This document shows positions 1 through 9,661 of a stretch of DNA of 64,000 nt, in pieces. A program made the position numbers and the translations under genes. Under the pieces are notes generated by a model. That model did no database searches. It was not told the DNA's origin and saw only the letters and a list, made by a program, of their open reading frames with translations. This stretch comes from Flavobacterium sp. JAD_PAG50586_2 (lineage in GTDB: Bacteria; Bacteroidota; Bacteroidia; Flavobacteriales; Flavobacteriaceae): contig CP096136.1 in the NCBI GenBank assembly GCA_023213215.1, positions 1,922,001 to 1,986,000 on the forward strand. The letters run 5' to 3'. Position 1 is the first letter of the stretch, and each line of letters opens with the position of its first letter.

Positions 1-449
1 TGTCTGACGAACAGATAAACGCTATGCGAACGCAGCCTGCTCAACATTCTGAGATACAAAAAGAATTGGTTAAGCGTTCCGACGAAGCCATTGCCCAGCT
101 TTTTGATACTGATATAATTGTAATCAGCCTTCCGCTTTACAATTTTAGCATCCCATCAACCTTAAAAAGCTGGCTGGACCACATCCTTCGTGCCGGGCAT
201 ACATTTGGTTATACTTCAGAAGGTCCGAAGGGATTAGTCACAGGTAAGAAAGTATATATAGCTTTTGCTTCTGGTAATATCTATTCAGATGGACCCTACC
301 AGGCTTATGATTTTGCAATTCCTTATTTAAAGACAGCCCTAGGTTTTATTGGACTGAACGATGTTTCAGTCATAAGGGCAGAAGGAACAGCAATATCAGG
401 AGTAATGGAAAATGCGTTGGAAAAAGCAATAGAAAGTATTTCAGTGTAA
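1..449 (+). CDS. azoR: FMN-dependent NADH-azoreductase, 5'-truncated by the window edge
   Basis: The reading frame is open from base 3, so the N-terminus lies outside the window; 149 codons are visible. The protein looks like the C-terminal three quarters of a flavodoxin-fold FMN-dependent NADH:quinone/azo reductase. Around residues 40-60 it has the characteristic LPLYNF and LKSWLDHILRAG segments that build the FMN site and dimer interface, followed by a glycine-rich stretch (FASGNIYSDG) and a family-like C-terminus. Such enzymes reduce quinones and azo compounds with NADH in the cytoplasm. It converges with tsf across a shared terminator. Confidence 0.85.
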   Translation, partial: SDEQINAMRTQPAQHSEIQKELVKRSDEAIAQLFDTDIIVISLPLYNFSIPSTLKSWLDHILRAGHTFGYTSEGPKGLVTGKKVYIAFASGNIYSDGPYQAYDFAIPYLKTALGFIGLNDVSVIRAEGTAISGVMENALEKAIESISV

Positions 450-471
450 AAGATAATTTAGGTATTAACAA

Positions 472-505
472 AAAACCCGCCTCAATTAAGAAGCGGGTTT
501 TTTTA
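472..505. terminator. Bidirectional rho-independent terminator
   Basis: AAACCCGC pairs with GCGGGTTT across a 12-base loop, with an A-run on the left and a T-run on the right. It lies between the convergent azoreductase and tsf genes and can serve both. Confidence 0.9.
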
Positions 506-566
506 TTTGTTTTGGAATTCTGACCCAAGCGTAGCTAACTGACGCAGTAAACAAGTTCAGAATAAA

Positions 567-1396
567 TTATCCTAAAGCAACTCTTTTGAATCCTGTTACA
601 GTCAAACCAGCATCAACCGATCTAACGTAAGCAGTAACACTCATCGCGCTATCTTTAATATAATCCTGGTTTACCAAAGTATTGTCTTTAAAGAAACGTT
701 GTAATTTACCTTTAGCGATGTTTTCAATCATAGCTTCTGGTTTACCTTCCTGACGTAACATATCTTTAGCGATTTCAATTTCCTTAGCAATTGTATCTGC
801 ATCAACACCAGCTTCGTCTAAAGCGATTGGGTTCATAGCAGCAGCCTGCATAGCCACGTTTCTTGCAGCTTCTTCAGCTCCGTCAACATTAGCAGAAAGT
901 GCTACCAAAGTAGCAATTTTGTTACCAGCATGGATGTAAGAACCAATAAAAGCACCAGATAATTTTTCGAAAGAAGCGATTTCAATTTTTTCTCCGATAA
1001 CACCAGTCTGCTCAATTAATTTTTCAGCAACAGTGATTCCGTTGAAATCTGAAGCTAAAAATGCTTCTTTTGAATCGAAGTTCAATGCTTGGTTTGCTAA
1101 GTCTGTAGCTAGTTTTACGAAACCTTCATTTTTTCCAACGAAGTCCGTTTCGCAGTTTAATGTGATAACAACACCTGAAGTTTTGTCGGCACTTACTACA
1201 GCGATTGCAGCTCCTTCTGTAGATTCTCTGTCAGAACGGTTAGCAGCCACTTTTTGACCTTTTTTCTAAGGTTTTCGATTGCTAAATCAAAATCTCCTTC
1301 AGCTTCTACCAAAGCTTTTTTGCAGTCCATCATACCTGCACCCGTAATAGTTCTTAATTTATTTACGTCTGCAGCAGTAATTGTGATTGTTGACAT
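567..1396 (-). CDS. tsf: Elongation factor Ts (apparent frameshift near 1260)
   Basis: EF-Ts exchanges GDP for GTP on EF-Tu. The N-terminal UBA-like segment ([20 protein letters not shown], then [10 protein letters not shown]) and the core motif [15 protein letters not shown] are diagnostic. The frame breaks after ENLRKK: the coding strand has AG followed by six A and GG at about 1260-1265. One more A restores the family sequence [15 protein letters not shown] and a protein of about 276 aa, a normal length. Because tsf is essential, a base-calling deficit is far likelier than a pseudogene. It follows rpsB, the usual order. Confidence 0.95.
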
Positions 1397-1534
1397 AATA
1401 TTTTATTTTAAAAATTTAATTTTTGTAAAAAAAGAAATTCCAATTCTAAAATCCCAAATTCCAATTTTATTAAATCATCAAGATTGACAATTTGTTGGAA
1501 CTTGGAATTTTATTCTTGGAATTAATTATTTGAT

Positions 1535-2389
1535 TTATTCTTCAGTTTTAGTTTCAGTAGCTTCTTCTGCTTCTGGAGCAGCTTCTACTTCTACCACTGC
1601 TTCCACTTCTGGGGCAGCTTCAGCAACCGAAGCTTCAACAGCAACAGTTACTTCTTCAACAGCATCAACTTCTGTAGCATCATCACCTTCTTTGTCAGAA
1701 GTTCTGTTTGCTAATCCGTCAATAACTGCAGCAGTTACTAAAGATAAAATTTTATCAATTGATTTTGAAGCATCATCATTGGCTGGGATAACGTAATCTA
1801 CTTCACGTGGATCAGAGTTAGTATCAACCATTGCGAAAACTGGAATGTTTAATTTTTGTGCTTCTTTTATTGCGATGTGTTCAGCTTTGATATCTACTAC
1901 AAATAATGCAGCAGGTAATCTAGACATATCAGCGATAGAACCTAAGTTCTTCTCTAATTTTGCACGAAGACGATCAACTTGAAGACGCTCTTTTTTAGAC
2001 AAAGTCATGAAAGTTCCGTCTTTCTTCATTTTATCAATAGTAGCCATTTTTTTAACAGCTTTACGGATAGTAACGAAGTTGGTTAACATACCACCTGGCC
2101 ATCTTTCAGTGATGTAAGGCATGTTACAAGCCAATGCTTTTTCTGCAACGATATCTTTTGCTTGTTTTTTGGTAGCAACGAAAAGTATCTTTCTACCAGA
2201 TGCTGCAATTTTTTTCATGGCTTCGTTAGCCTCTTCAATTTTTGCAGCTGTTTTATATAGATTGATAATGTGAATTCCATTACGCTCCATATAGATGTAA
2301 GGGGCCATATTTGGATCCCACTTACGAGTCATGTGTCCGAAGTGAACACCTGCCTCTAATAAATCTTTAACTTCAATTTTGTTTGCCAT
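1535..2389 (-). CDS. rpsB: 30S ribosomal protein S2
   Basis: A 284-aa protein with the S2 core: DLLEAGVHFGHMTRKWDPNM near the start, FVATKKQAKDIV, the RWPGGMLTNF motif and VDTNSDPREVDYVIPANDDA. The start chosen gives MANKIEV; a longer frame from 2422 would add 11 residues absent from the family. The C-terminus is an acidic, alanine/valine/glutamate-rich tail of about 55 residues, common in Flavobacteriia. Transcribed with tsf, 138 bp downstream. Confidence 0.96.
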   Translation of the reverse strand: MANKIEVKDLLEAGVHFGHMTRKWDPNMAPYIYMERNGIHIINLYKTAAKIEEANEAMKKIAASGRKILFVATKKQAKDIVAEKALACNMPYITERWPGGMLTNFVTIRKAVKKMATIDKMKKDGTFMTLSKKERLQVDRLRAKLEKNLGSIADMSRLPAALFVVDIKAEHIAIKEAQKLNIPVFAMVDTNSDPREVDYVIPANDDASKSIDKILSLVTAAVIDGLANRTSDKEGDDATEVDAVEEVTVAVEASVAEAAPEVEAVVEVEAAPEAEEATETKTEE

Positions 2390-2614
2390 TGTGTAATAGT
2401 TTACGTTCTGTTGAATTAGCAATGCGTCACCTTTTTCGCTTTAAGACTTTCGGCTTTAAGACTTTGGACTGCATTTGGATGCTAAACTAATTCCCTTTTT
2501 ACAAGGAATATCGACAACTTTGTTTTAAATTCTAATTTTTTATGCTGAATTAATTTCAGCAACTGTTGTAAAAATTTCGAGTACTCTTGAAAAGATACTG
2601 AAACAAGTTCAGTA

Positions 2615-3001
2615 TTAACGTTTCGAGAATTGGAATCTCTTTCTCGCTTTTTTCTGACCGAATTTTTTACGTTCTACCATTCTTGGATCTCTTGTTAGTA
2701 ATCCTTCTGGTTTTAGGATGCTCCTGTTTTCAGCTTCCACTTCACACATTGCTCTTGCAATTGCCATTCTCACAGCTTCTGCCTGCCCTGTAGAACCACC
2801 ACCATATACATTTACTTTTACGTCAAAGTTCTCTGCATTGTTTGTCATAGACATTGGTTGCAAAACTTTGTACTGTAAAGTAGCTGTTGGGAAGTAGTTG
2901 TTGAACTCTCTTTTGTTAACGGTGATTTTTCCTGTTCCTTCTGAAACATAAACACGTGCAACAGCACATTTTCTTCTACCGATTTTGTGAATAACTCCCA
3001 T
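2615..3001 (-). CDS. rpsI: 30S ribosomal protein S9
   Basis: 128 aa with the S9 signatures IGRRKCAVARVYV, GGGSTGQAEAVRMAIARA and the basic C-terminal tail ending KKARKRFQFSKR, which reaches the tRNA sites of the 30S subunit. It starts two bases after the rplM stop, so the two are translationally linked. Confidence 0.97.
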   Translation of the reverse strand: MGVIHKIGRRKCAVARVYVSEGTGKITVNKREFNNYFPTATLQYKVLQPMSMTNNAENFDVKVNVYGGGSTGQAEAVRMAIARAMCEVEAENRSILKPEGLLTRDPRMVERKKFGQKKARKRFQFSKR

Positions 3002-3003
3002 GT

Positions 3004-3459
3004 TTACTTTAAGTCGTTAAGATTAACGGTTTTAGGTTGTTGAGCTGCATGTTTGTGCTCAGTACCTACATTTACATTTAAATTGCGGAATAATTCTGCA
3101 CCTAATTTGTTTTTAGGTAACATTCCTTTTACAGCCTTTTCCACTAATAATGCAGGGTTTTTTTGTTGCATTACTTTAGCAGTCAAGCTTCTTTGTCCTC
3201 CTGGGTAACCTGTGTGTCTGATGTACGTTTTGTCATCCAACTTGTTACCAGTTAGGTTGATTTTTTCAGCGTTGATAACGATCACGTTATCTCCACAATC
3301 AACGTGCGGTGTATAACTTGGCTTGTATTTACCTCTCAAAAGCATCGCAACCTTTGAAGCAAATCTACCTAAGTTATGACCTTCTGCATCTACAACAATC
3401 CACTGCTTATCTGCACCGGCTTTGTTGATAGAAACTGTCTTGTAGCTTAAATTGTTCAC
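3004..3459 (-). CDS. rplM: 50S ribosomal protein L13
   Basis: 151 aa, normal for L13. Motifs include WIVVDAEGHNLGRFASKVA, LRGKYKPSYTPHVDCGD and the GMLPKNKLG loop. First gene of the rplM-rpsI-(rpsB-tsf) block, with a recognisable promoter 46 bp upstream. Confidence 0.97.
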   Translation of the reverse strand: MNNLSYKTVSINKAGADKQWIVVDAEGHNLGRFASKVAMLLRGKYKPSYTPHVDCGDNVIVINAEKINLTGNKLDDKTYIRHTGYPGGQRSLTAKVMQQKNPALLVEKAVKGMLPKNKLGAELFRNLNVNVGTEHKHAAQQPKTVNLNDLK

Positions 3460-3504
3460 AATAATTTATTTTAATTAAACATTCCATTCCCAATAAAGGG
3501 AGCG

Positions 3505-3534
3505 CAAAAGTACAATTATTTATCAATAATCCAA
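3505..3534 (-). promoter_or_regulatory. Bacteroidota-type promoter of rplM
   Basis: On the minus strand a -33 TTG is followed by exactly 19 bases and then a -7 TACTTTTG, matching the Bacteroidota consensus TTTG / TAnnTTTG. It reads into rplM. Confidence 0.7.
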
Positions 3535-3732
3535 GTGCCCTATTTTAAATATTTTCATAAAGTTTTAATTTTCAGCTAAAATCCAGTAAATGAAAGACAT
3601 TAGCGTACCATAATACACTCGATTTTTGTATCAAATTCAGTATAGTTATTAACAAAATTCTTATAGTTTTAATTTTTCTTTGAGATGTCACACTATAAAA
3701 TTTACTATTTTTACAACTTAAGCTACTCAAAA

Positions 3733-4758
3733 ATGAAATCGAAAGCCACATTAAAACAGATTGCGAAAGAGTTAGGAGTTTCTGTTTCCACAGTTTCCAA
3801 AGCACTAAACGGAAGTCCCGAAATAAGTGAGCCTACCAAGCAGCGTGTTCAGGAATATGCCAAACTGAAAAATTATAAACCGAATGTTATCGGGCTAAGC
3901 TTAAAAAACAGAAAAACCAAAACCATTGGTGTTATCATCCCAAACATCCTGAATCATTTTTTTGCAAAGGTCTTTAGCGGTATTGAAAAAGTGGCCGACG
4001 AGAAAGGATATAAAGTCATTACCTGCATCACAAACGAGTCTGCAGAAAAGGAAATCAATGCTCTCGAAATGCTGAGCAACGGAACTATTGATGGCTTTAT
4101 TCTATCCATTGCCGAAGAATCTCAAAAGCTACAGAAGTTCGATCATTTTAACAGTATTATAAATGACGGAACGCCAATAGTGATGTTTGACCGTATCGCC
4201 GACGAAATAAATTGTGATAAAGTTGTTGTTGATGACTTTGAATCTGCCATCAATGCTACTGAACATTTGATTAAGACGGGTTGCAAAAAAATAGCACTGC
4301 TTTCATCAATAGATAATCTTAGTGTCGGAAAGCTGAGAGCCAAAGGGTTTTACGACGCGATGGCCAAACATGATATTAAGGTCGATGACAAATTGGTTAT
4401 TTTGACTGAAACTTCAGAAGATTTCAACAAAAAAATTGGTGGTTTTTTTATCAAAAATAAACCAGACGGTGTTTTCGCATTAGACGAACATGCCTCGGTA
4501 ACTGCCATGAAACTCGGAATCCAGAATGGATATAAAATTCCACAGGATTTGCAACTTATCGGTTTTGCGGATGGACTATGGTCACGCCGAATGACGCCAA
4601 GCCTATCTACCGTGAGTCAGCACGGACCGGAAATAGGAGAGGTTGCAGCCCAATTATTGATTGACAAATTAGAAAGCAATGAAGAAACCTTCACTTCGAC
4701 AACCACAACAATCAAAACCGAATTGCGTGAGAGGGATTCTACAAAGAAACTATTTTAA
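3733..4758 (+). CDS. LacI-family transcriptional regulator
   Basis: 341 aa from the start MKSKATLKQIAKELG; an upstream in-frame ATG at 3685 would add 16 hydrophobic residues ahead of the DNA-binding domain and is unlikely. Residues 5-55 form the LacI helix-turn-helix and hinge (IAKELGVSVSTVSKALNGS). Residues 60-330 form a periplasmic-binding-protein-like sensor (KTIGVIIPNILNHFFAKVFSG, MFDRIADEINCDKVVVDDF, GFADGLWSRRMTPSLSTV). The ligand cannot be read from sequence. Its 3' end overlaps the convergent methyltransferase gene by 9 bp, and no obvious target operon is adjacent. Confidence 0.93.
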   Translation: MKSKATLKQIAKELGVSVSTVSKALNGSPEISEPTKQRVQEYAKLKNYKPNVIGLSLKNRKTKTIGVIIPNILNHFFAKVFSGIEKVADEKGYKVITCITNESAEKEINALEMLSNGTIDGFILSIAEESQKLQKFDHFNSIINDGTPIVMFDRIADEINCDKVVVDDFESAINATEHLIKTGCKKIALLSSIDNLSVGKLRAKGFYDAMAKHDIKVDDKLVILTETSEDFNKKIGGFFIKNKPDGVFALDEHASVTAMKLGIQNGYKIPQDLQLIGFADGLWSRRMTPSLSTVSQHGPEIGEVAAQLLIDKLESNEETFTSTTTTIKTELRERDSTKKLF

Positions 4759-5439
4759 AGACAAAATTGGTTTCGGCCAGTTCCTTTTTTTCAATACAAG
4801 TTCAAAAGCCAAAACGTTCTTTAGTGCAATGGCTTTTATTTTTTCCAGATTACAATCCTGTGACAGTATCATATAACACTCGGTTTCTGGTAAAATGTAG
4901 TTTGGAAGTTGCGAAAATAAGTTCTCAAAATATTCAAATTTTTCTCCACAAAACCAGGCTTGTTCTTTTACATTTTTTGGTTTTTTTTGATAATAAGGTG
5001 GATTGATAACGATGTAATCGAAAGCATCATTTTCAATTTCATCGAATAAATCAGAATATACGATTTGAATTTTTAAATTATTTTTTAAGGCATTGGCTTC
5101 CAAATAACTCAAAGCAGTCTGATTGATATCGGAAGCAATTGTAAATGCTTTTTTCTTTGCTGCCAGAAGTGAAATAATCCCACTTCCACAACCAAGTTCC
5201 AGGAAAGTTTTGTTTTTGACATCCAATTTATTGGTGAAATCCAGCAAAATTTTGGTACTGAAAGTCATTTGTGGCGGAAAAACATCTGGATGGATTTTTA
5301 TACATATATCTTCATAACAATAGTCCCTTGGTTTGGAATAATAAAATTGCAAACCAAATTTCAAAAAAGGATGTGATATTTTTTTAAGGAACTGTCTCAT
5401 TATAAATTCAGTTTCAGTTTCATTGAATTGATTTGCCAC
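4750..5439 (-). CDS. Class I SAM-dependent methyltransferase with an NPPY motif
   Basis: 229 aa, or 216 aa if translation starts at the second methionine (5400), which precedes RQFLKKISHPF. Motif I is LELGCGSGIISLLAA and motif IV is YIVINPPYYQKK. The NPPY tetrad is typical of enzymes that methylate amide or amino nitrogens (HemK/PrmC-like, adenine-N6, rRNA guanine-N2). The substrate cannot be told from sequence. It lies 53 bp downstream of the radical SAM gene on the same strand and may be read with that block. Confidence 0.8.
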   Translation of the reverse strand: MANQFNETETEFIMRQFLKKISHPFLKFGLQFYYSKPRDYCYEDICIKIHPDVFPPQMTFSTKILLDFTNKLDVKNKTFLELGCGSGIISLLAAKKKAFTIASDINQTALSYLEANALKNNLKIQIVYSDLFDEIENDAFDYIVINPPYYQKKPKNVKEQAWFCGEKFEYFENLFSQLPNYILPETECYMILSQDCNLEKIKAIALKNVLAFELVLKKRNWPKPILSLK

Positions 5440-5491
5440 AAATCTTTCATTTTAGTTAATCTTAACTTTTTTTCTTCTGATTTGTGGCGAA

Positions 5492-7015
5492 TCACTCAGA
5501 ATAAAACCCCTCAATTTCGGGCTGTCTGTATTTCCAAAGCTTGTGTAGGGCTTTGATTTCATAGGGATAATCATAAATTCCCGTTCTGTAACGCCAGCTT
5601 GCCACTGATGTCAGGATTGTTCTTTTAAAACCTCGAATCCTAAAATCCGAAACCGTTGGATAATAGCCATTCAAAACTGTTTCGAAATTTTTGATGGTGT
5701 CAATCATATAAGGTTTCAGCCAAGGCGTCAATGGATTTTTCCGTAAATCGAAATTTTCCCAGCTCGGCGAAATCCAATCTTCCAATTGTGTAGGAAACGA
5801 AAATCCAGCATCCAAAATTTGTTGATACAACTCCGAACCTTCCGTTGGCACAGGGCTAAACAAATAAATAATGATTTCAGCATTCGAATTAATAGCTTTG
5901 ATTTCCTTTATAAAATTGATGTCCCATAAAATCTGGTCATAAACTTCTTTTTCGGTTTTGGCCGGCATTCCCAAAACGAAAGACAGTTCCGGTATAATGT
6001 CAGCATTTTTCATCCGAAGTACGAAGTCCTTGATCATCTGTCCAGTTTGGGTTCCGCCTTTGTTCATTTGTTTCAGCACGGCATCATTACCGGTTTCCGC
6101 GCCCAGGAAAATCATTTTGCAACCGGCTTTCCGCATTAGTTTCAAATCGTCATCGCTGTACATATTAATGGTGTCAATCCGGCCTTCTCCCCAATAGCTG
6201 ATGTTATCGTTCATGATCAATTGGGAAAACTCGAGCACTCTTTTTTTATTGGTAAAGAAATTATTGTCGTGGAATTCGATTGCATCAATAGCGTATTTGT
6301 CTTTGAAATATTTGACATCTTCGTAGATCCTGGAAGCTGACATGCCTTTCCATTTGGCATTGTAAATCGGAACGACGGCGCAAAACGAGCACGAAAACGG
6401 GCAACCCATACTCGAATGATAGGAAAGGGTTTTATTCCCCATAAAGGTCTTAGCCAGATAATTCTGAACCGGATAAAACGAATCCAGATAGGAATACGGA
6501 AACTTTGGTAGGGTATCCTGATCGAGCAAAGCTTCGACAGCAGTTTTGATGATTTCGCCTTTGTCGTCTTTATAAATCAGGTTTTTGATAAAGAAGATAT
6601 CCTCTTTTTTGTTGTTTTCCAAGGCTTCAATTAGTGACGGAAAAGCAACATCGCCCGGACCATTAATCACATAATCAACATCGCCAGAATTTAGAGATAC
6701 TTTATATTGATTAGCAGCAAAATAACCTCCCCAAATAGTAATCGTTTTCGGAAACAATTCCTTGATTTTTTTGGTAAACGGAATCGCCTGACGCAATTGC
6801 GGACCCGGCATTACGGTGGACCCGAAGTATTTGAATTCACCGGTTTTCAGATAATTTTCAATAGTCTGCCACGGATTTTCTTCCAGATTTCCATCCACAA
6901 AAACGTATTCATATTTACCATGGATGGACGCTCCGACCTGCAAAATCGAATTTGGGATCCGGTGCTTGCTGTTAGCGCTTTTAGGATTGAATATGATTAT
7001 TCTGTTCGATTTCAT
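5492..7015 (-). CDS. B12-binding-domain radical SAM protein
   Basis: 507 aa. The N-terminal ~150 residues resemble a cobalamin-binding Rossmann domain (FGSTVMPGPQLRQAIPF, TIWGGYFAANQ). The radical SAM core follows, with its Cx3Cx2C cluster motif CPFSCSFC at about residue 205 and the downstream GAETGNDAVLKQMNKGG segment. This class often methylates unactivated carbons or rearranges lipids and natural products; the substrate here is unknown. Its ATG overlaps the stop of the upstream gene by one base, which indicates coupling. Confidence 0.88.
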   Translation of the reverse strand: MKSNRIIIFNPKSANSKHRIPNSILQVGASIHGKYEYVFVDGNLEENPWQTIENYLKTGEFKYFGSTVMPGPQLRQAIPFTKKIKELFPKTITIWGGYFAANQYKVSLNSGDVDYVINGPGDVAFPSLIEALENNKKEDIFFIKNLIYKDDKGEIIKTAVEALLDQDTLPKFPYSYLDSFYPVQNYLAKTFMGNKTLSYHSSMGCPFSCSFCAVVPIYNAKWKGMSASRIYEDVKYFKDKYAIDAIEFHDNNFFTNKKRVLEFSQLIMNDNISYWGEGRIDTINMYSDDDLKLMRKAGCKMIFLGAETGNDAVLKQMNKGGTQTGQMIKDFVLRMKNADIIPELSFVLGMPAKTEKEVYDQILWDINFIKEIKAINSNAEIIIYLFSPVPTEGSELYQQILDAGFSFPTQLEDWISPSWENFDLRKNPLTPWLKPYMIDTIKNFETVLNGYYPTVSDFRIRGFKRTILTSVASWRYRTGIYDYPYEIKALHKLWKYRQPEIEGFYSE

Positions 7016-8481
7016 TAAAATGTGATGTTATATTTAAGGGCGCGATAGGAATAACTAAAGCTGTTTGGGTTATTGCTAAAACTGATGTCAAGAATTATAT
7101 TGCCGTTAGCGTTGATTTCAGTTACATCCGATTTATTCGCGTTGGTTTGTGATGTGATATTTCCACCCCAACCAATCAGGTAGTTTCCGTTAGAAAGTTT
7201 TTGTGCCGAACCCATAATATCAAAATACCTTCCCTCATCTTTATATTCAAAAACCAAACTCGCCGTCATAGTGGTTACGTTCAAAGCAAACTCGGCAATC
7301 CTTGATTGTCGGGGCGTTTTGGTTACACCATTGTCAAACAGCAAAAGGTGTCCGTTGGGCAATATCGTCGCGTGATGCGGATGTGAAATCACCTGGTTTC
7401 CGGTTAAATTAAAATCGTCGTCACTTCCTCCAAACCGCCACATAATGGCGCCAGTAGTCCGGTTTATCTTGTAAATTTGATTGGTGTGCCTTGCAGAGAG
7501 GACAAAATTATTATCATTTGGATCAATGTTTATGGAATTGAAATGGAAGTAATCTACTTTTCCTGCCGTTGCATATTGAGCATAATAAATCGGATCTGTA
7601 GCGCCTAGCAACTCAGGGAAATTCGCTGTGTCCCATTCAAAAATCACATTATTATCCTGAATTTCCTGAAAGACAAATTCGCCAATATCAACAGAACTAC
7701 TTCCGCCATACGCCGTCATGTCTACATTTTCTCTGGTCGTATAGGTTGGTAATATATAGTGATTGTCATCCAGGTAAAGAAAATCATGGTTATCGGTTGG
7801 CAACACTCCGTGACCATTATGAGGCAGTAAATCCAATCTTTTTATTTCCTCAAAATTCTCGTCCATGATAACCGCTTTTCCAATGTCGTTGGTTGTGTTG
7901 TAAGAAAATCTTTTGCCGTTTGGCGTGTCAAAATATTTAAAATTGAAGACGGCTCCGTAAGGCACTTTTTTATAATAAACCGGAAATCCATCATTGTTTA
8001 AAATTCCCAGATAACTGTAATCTTTTGCAGGCTGCCCCATTTCAAATAAACTTACCAATATGTAGCCTTCCGATGGATTGTTTTTGGTTATAAGGTTTGC
8101 CTTGGGCATTTCGACAGGAAGATAATGAACGGTATATGTCAACATTTCGTCCGGATGATAGCCGGATTGGATAACAATGTCTTCTCCCGGATTGAGCTTG
8201 AGGCTGGTAACTTTTCCCGTTACTTTTACTCCGTTTATATAAATGGTTTTCGAAGCCTCAAAATCGTTGAGGGTAACCTGAAAAGTCTTGAGTGTATTCA
8301 GAGAAGTGCAGTAGTAGTCTTTTACACCAGGATCAAAGGCCGGATAAATAGCGCCGGTAGACAGTTCAATTGACGAAAGCTTGTTGTCCGAATTGATATA
8401 ACCGTCATTTACGCATGAGTAAAATACAATTAAAATCAAGACATAACAACTCTTTTTTGCGATGTTAATGTTACTTTTCAT
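7015..8481 (-). CDS. Arylsulfotransferase (ASST)-like lipoprotein
   Basis: 488 aa from MKSNINIAKKS. An N-terminal hydrophobic segment ends in FYSC, a lipobox, so it is probably an outer-membrane or periplasmic lipoprotein. After a short beta-rich domain it carries the six-bladed propeller typical of ASST proteins, with histidine-containing motifs NGHGVLPTDNHDFLY, YFHFNSINIDPNDNNF, WRFGGSDDDF and SHPHHATILPNGHLLLFDNG. ASST moves sulfate between phenolic compounds, but many Bacteroidota members are uncharacterised. It abuts the flippase-like gene (1-bp gap) and overlaps the next radical SAM gene. Confidence 0.8.
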   Translation of the reverse strand: MKSNINIAKKSCYVLILIVFYSCVNDGYINSDNKLSSIELSTGAIYPAFDPGVKDYYCTSLNTLKTFQVTLNDFEASKTIYINGVKVTGKVTSLKLNPGEDIVIQSGYHPDEMLTYTVHYLPVEMPKANLITKNNPSEGYILVSLFEMGQPAKDYSYLGILNNDGFPVYYKKVPYGAVFNFKYFDTPNGKRFSYNTTNDIGKAVIMDENFEEIKRLDLLPHNGHGVLPTDNHDFLYLDDNHYILPTYTTRENVDMTAYGGSSSVDIGEFVFQEIQDNNVIFEWDTANFPELLGATDPIYYAQYATAGKVDYFHFNSINIDPNDNNFVLSARHTNQIYKINRTTGAIMWRFGGSDDDFNLTGNQVISHPHHATILPNGHLLLFDNGVTKTPRQSRIAEFALNVTTMTASLVFEYKDEGRYFDIMGSAQKLSNGNYLIGWGGNITSQTNANKSDVTEINANGNIILDISFSNNPNSFSYSYRALKYNITF

Positions 8482-8482
8482 C

Positions 8483-9661
8483 TTAAGCAGGTTTAAATAA
8501 TTTAAATAAAAATAAAACAACAACCTGAGCTATTGCGCTGCCTAATAATGCTGCGTGGATTCCGTATTGTGAAAATCCTCCATACGACAAACTCAAAAAT
8601 AGCAAACTCAAAACGGTATTGAAAATTACGCCAACTACCAGGTTTCTAACGACAATTTTCTCCTTATGTTGCTTAAACAAATTTACAATATCTAATCCAT
8701 AAACATAAGACGGATAAACATATAGAAAGGCAATCACGTAAAATCCTAAGCCAGCATTGGTTTTCAAGTAGAATTTTATGATAAAATGAATCACTACTAA
8801 CGAAATGATGACTACAAAAAGTCCGATAAAGACTAACGCTTTCTGAATTTTCCGGATAACATCTTCATTGTTTCGGTAAATCGCTTTTGTAAATGGCGAA
8901 TAAATGAATGCGGTAACCGACATTACAAAAACCAACAAACTATTGATGATCTGATAGTCTGCCGTTACGGTCTTGTTGCCCAAACTTTCAATAATATAAA
9001 CATCTATCTTGGATGCCAGAAAACCTAAAACCGACAAAAGGAAGAACGAAAGCGACGCTTTAAAATAGCCAAACTTAAATGTTGCATACTGAAGTGAAAA
9101 ATATTTTCTAAAAAGCAGGAAGTACAGCAATCCTTTCAAGAACTGATACATGCTGTAAATAACAAGCAGCGAATACACATCGATGGCAGATTTTAAACAA
9201 TAGAATGAAATACCGAAACCCATAAAACTCAGCGTCTCAATAAACATCGATTTATTAAACTCTTTTTGATACAATACCAATGCTTCTGTCGAATAGTTCC
9301 AATACCTTCCTATTAGCCATAGCGTTATCCAAAATCCAAAAGAAAGCGGAAATAAAAACAATGCGACTATCGAAAACAAAACCACAATAGGCAGTCGGGT
9401 AGTTAAATTTTCTGAAAAGGTAAGCGCCATTTTTGCCGGCCTTTCACTGAATTCGCGGAGAAGGTATTCTTTATTTCCCCAGTTTATGATTTGCAGCACC
9501 AATAAGCTAAACAGGAAAACGGAGACAAATGAACCCCACATTTCTTTGGAAGAAAAATGGATCACCAAAAAAGGGATTACCATACCAAAAAACGAAACCA
9601 ATACCTGTCGAAGGGTATTGTTGGTAATTAAGGTCATTCTTTTTAGTACTTTATTTTCCAC
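8483..9661 (-). CDS. Flippase-like polysaccharide membrane protein (Wzx/MATE type)
   Basis: 392 aa with roughly 10-12 hydrophobic segments and few charged residues, in the pattern of oligosaccharide flippases (SFFGMVIPFLVIHF, GFLASKIDVYIIESL, IYSPFTKAIYRNN). It would translocate a lipid-linked glycan across the inner membrane. The start overlaps the end of the upstream glycosyltransferase gene by 11 bp. Family-level call only. Confidence 0.7.
   Translation of the reverse strand: MENKVLKRMTLITNNTLRQVLVSFFGMVIPFLVIHFSSKEMWGSFVSVFLFSLLVLQIINWGNKEYLLREFSERPAKMALTFSENLTTRLPIVVLFSIVALFLFPLSFGFWITLWLIGRYWNYSTEALVLYQKEFNKSMFIETLSFMGFGISFYCLKSAIDVYSLLVIYSMYQFLKGLLYFLLFRKYFSLQYATFKFGYFKASLSFFLLSVLGFLASKIDVYIIESLGNKTVTADYQIINSLLVFVMSVTAFIYSPFTKAIYRNNEDVIRKIQKALVFIGLFVVIISLVVIHFIIKFYLKTNAGLGFYVIAFLYVYPSYVYGLDIVNLFKQHKEKIVVRNLVVGVIFNTVLSLLFLSLSYGGFSQYGIHAALLGSAIAQVVVLFLFKLFKPA

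Noticed and set aside
1400..1530. Short ATTCCAA-type repeats between rpsB and tsf as a regulatory site
   Set aside because: Irregular, AT-rich, no fold or known leader; no support beyond base composition.
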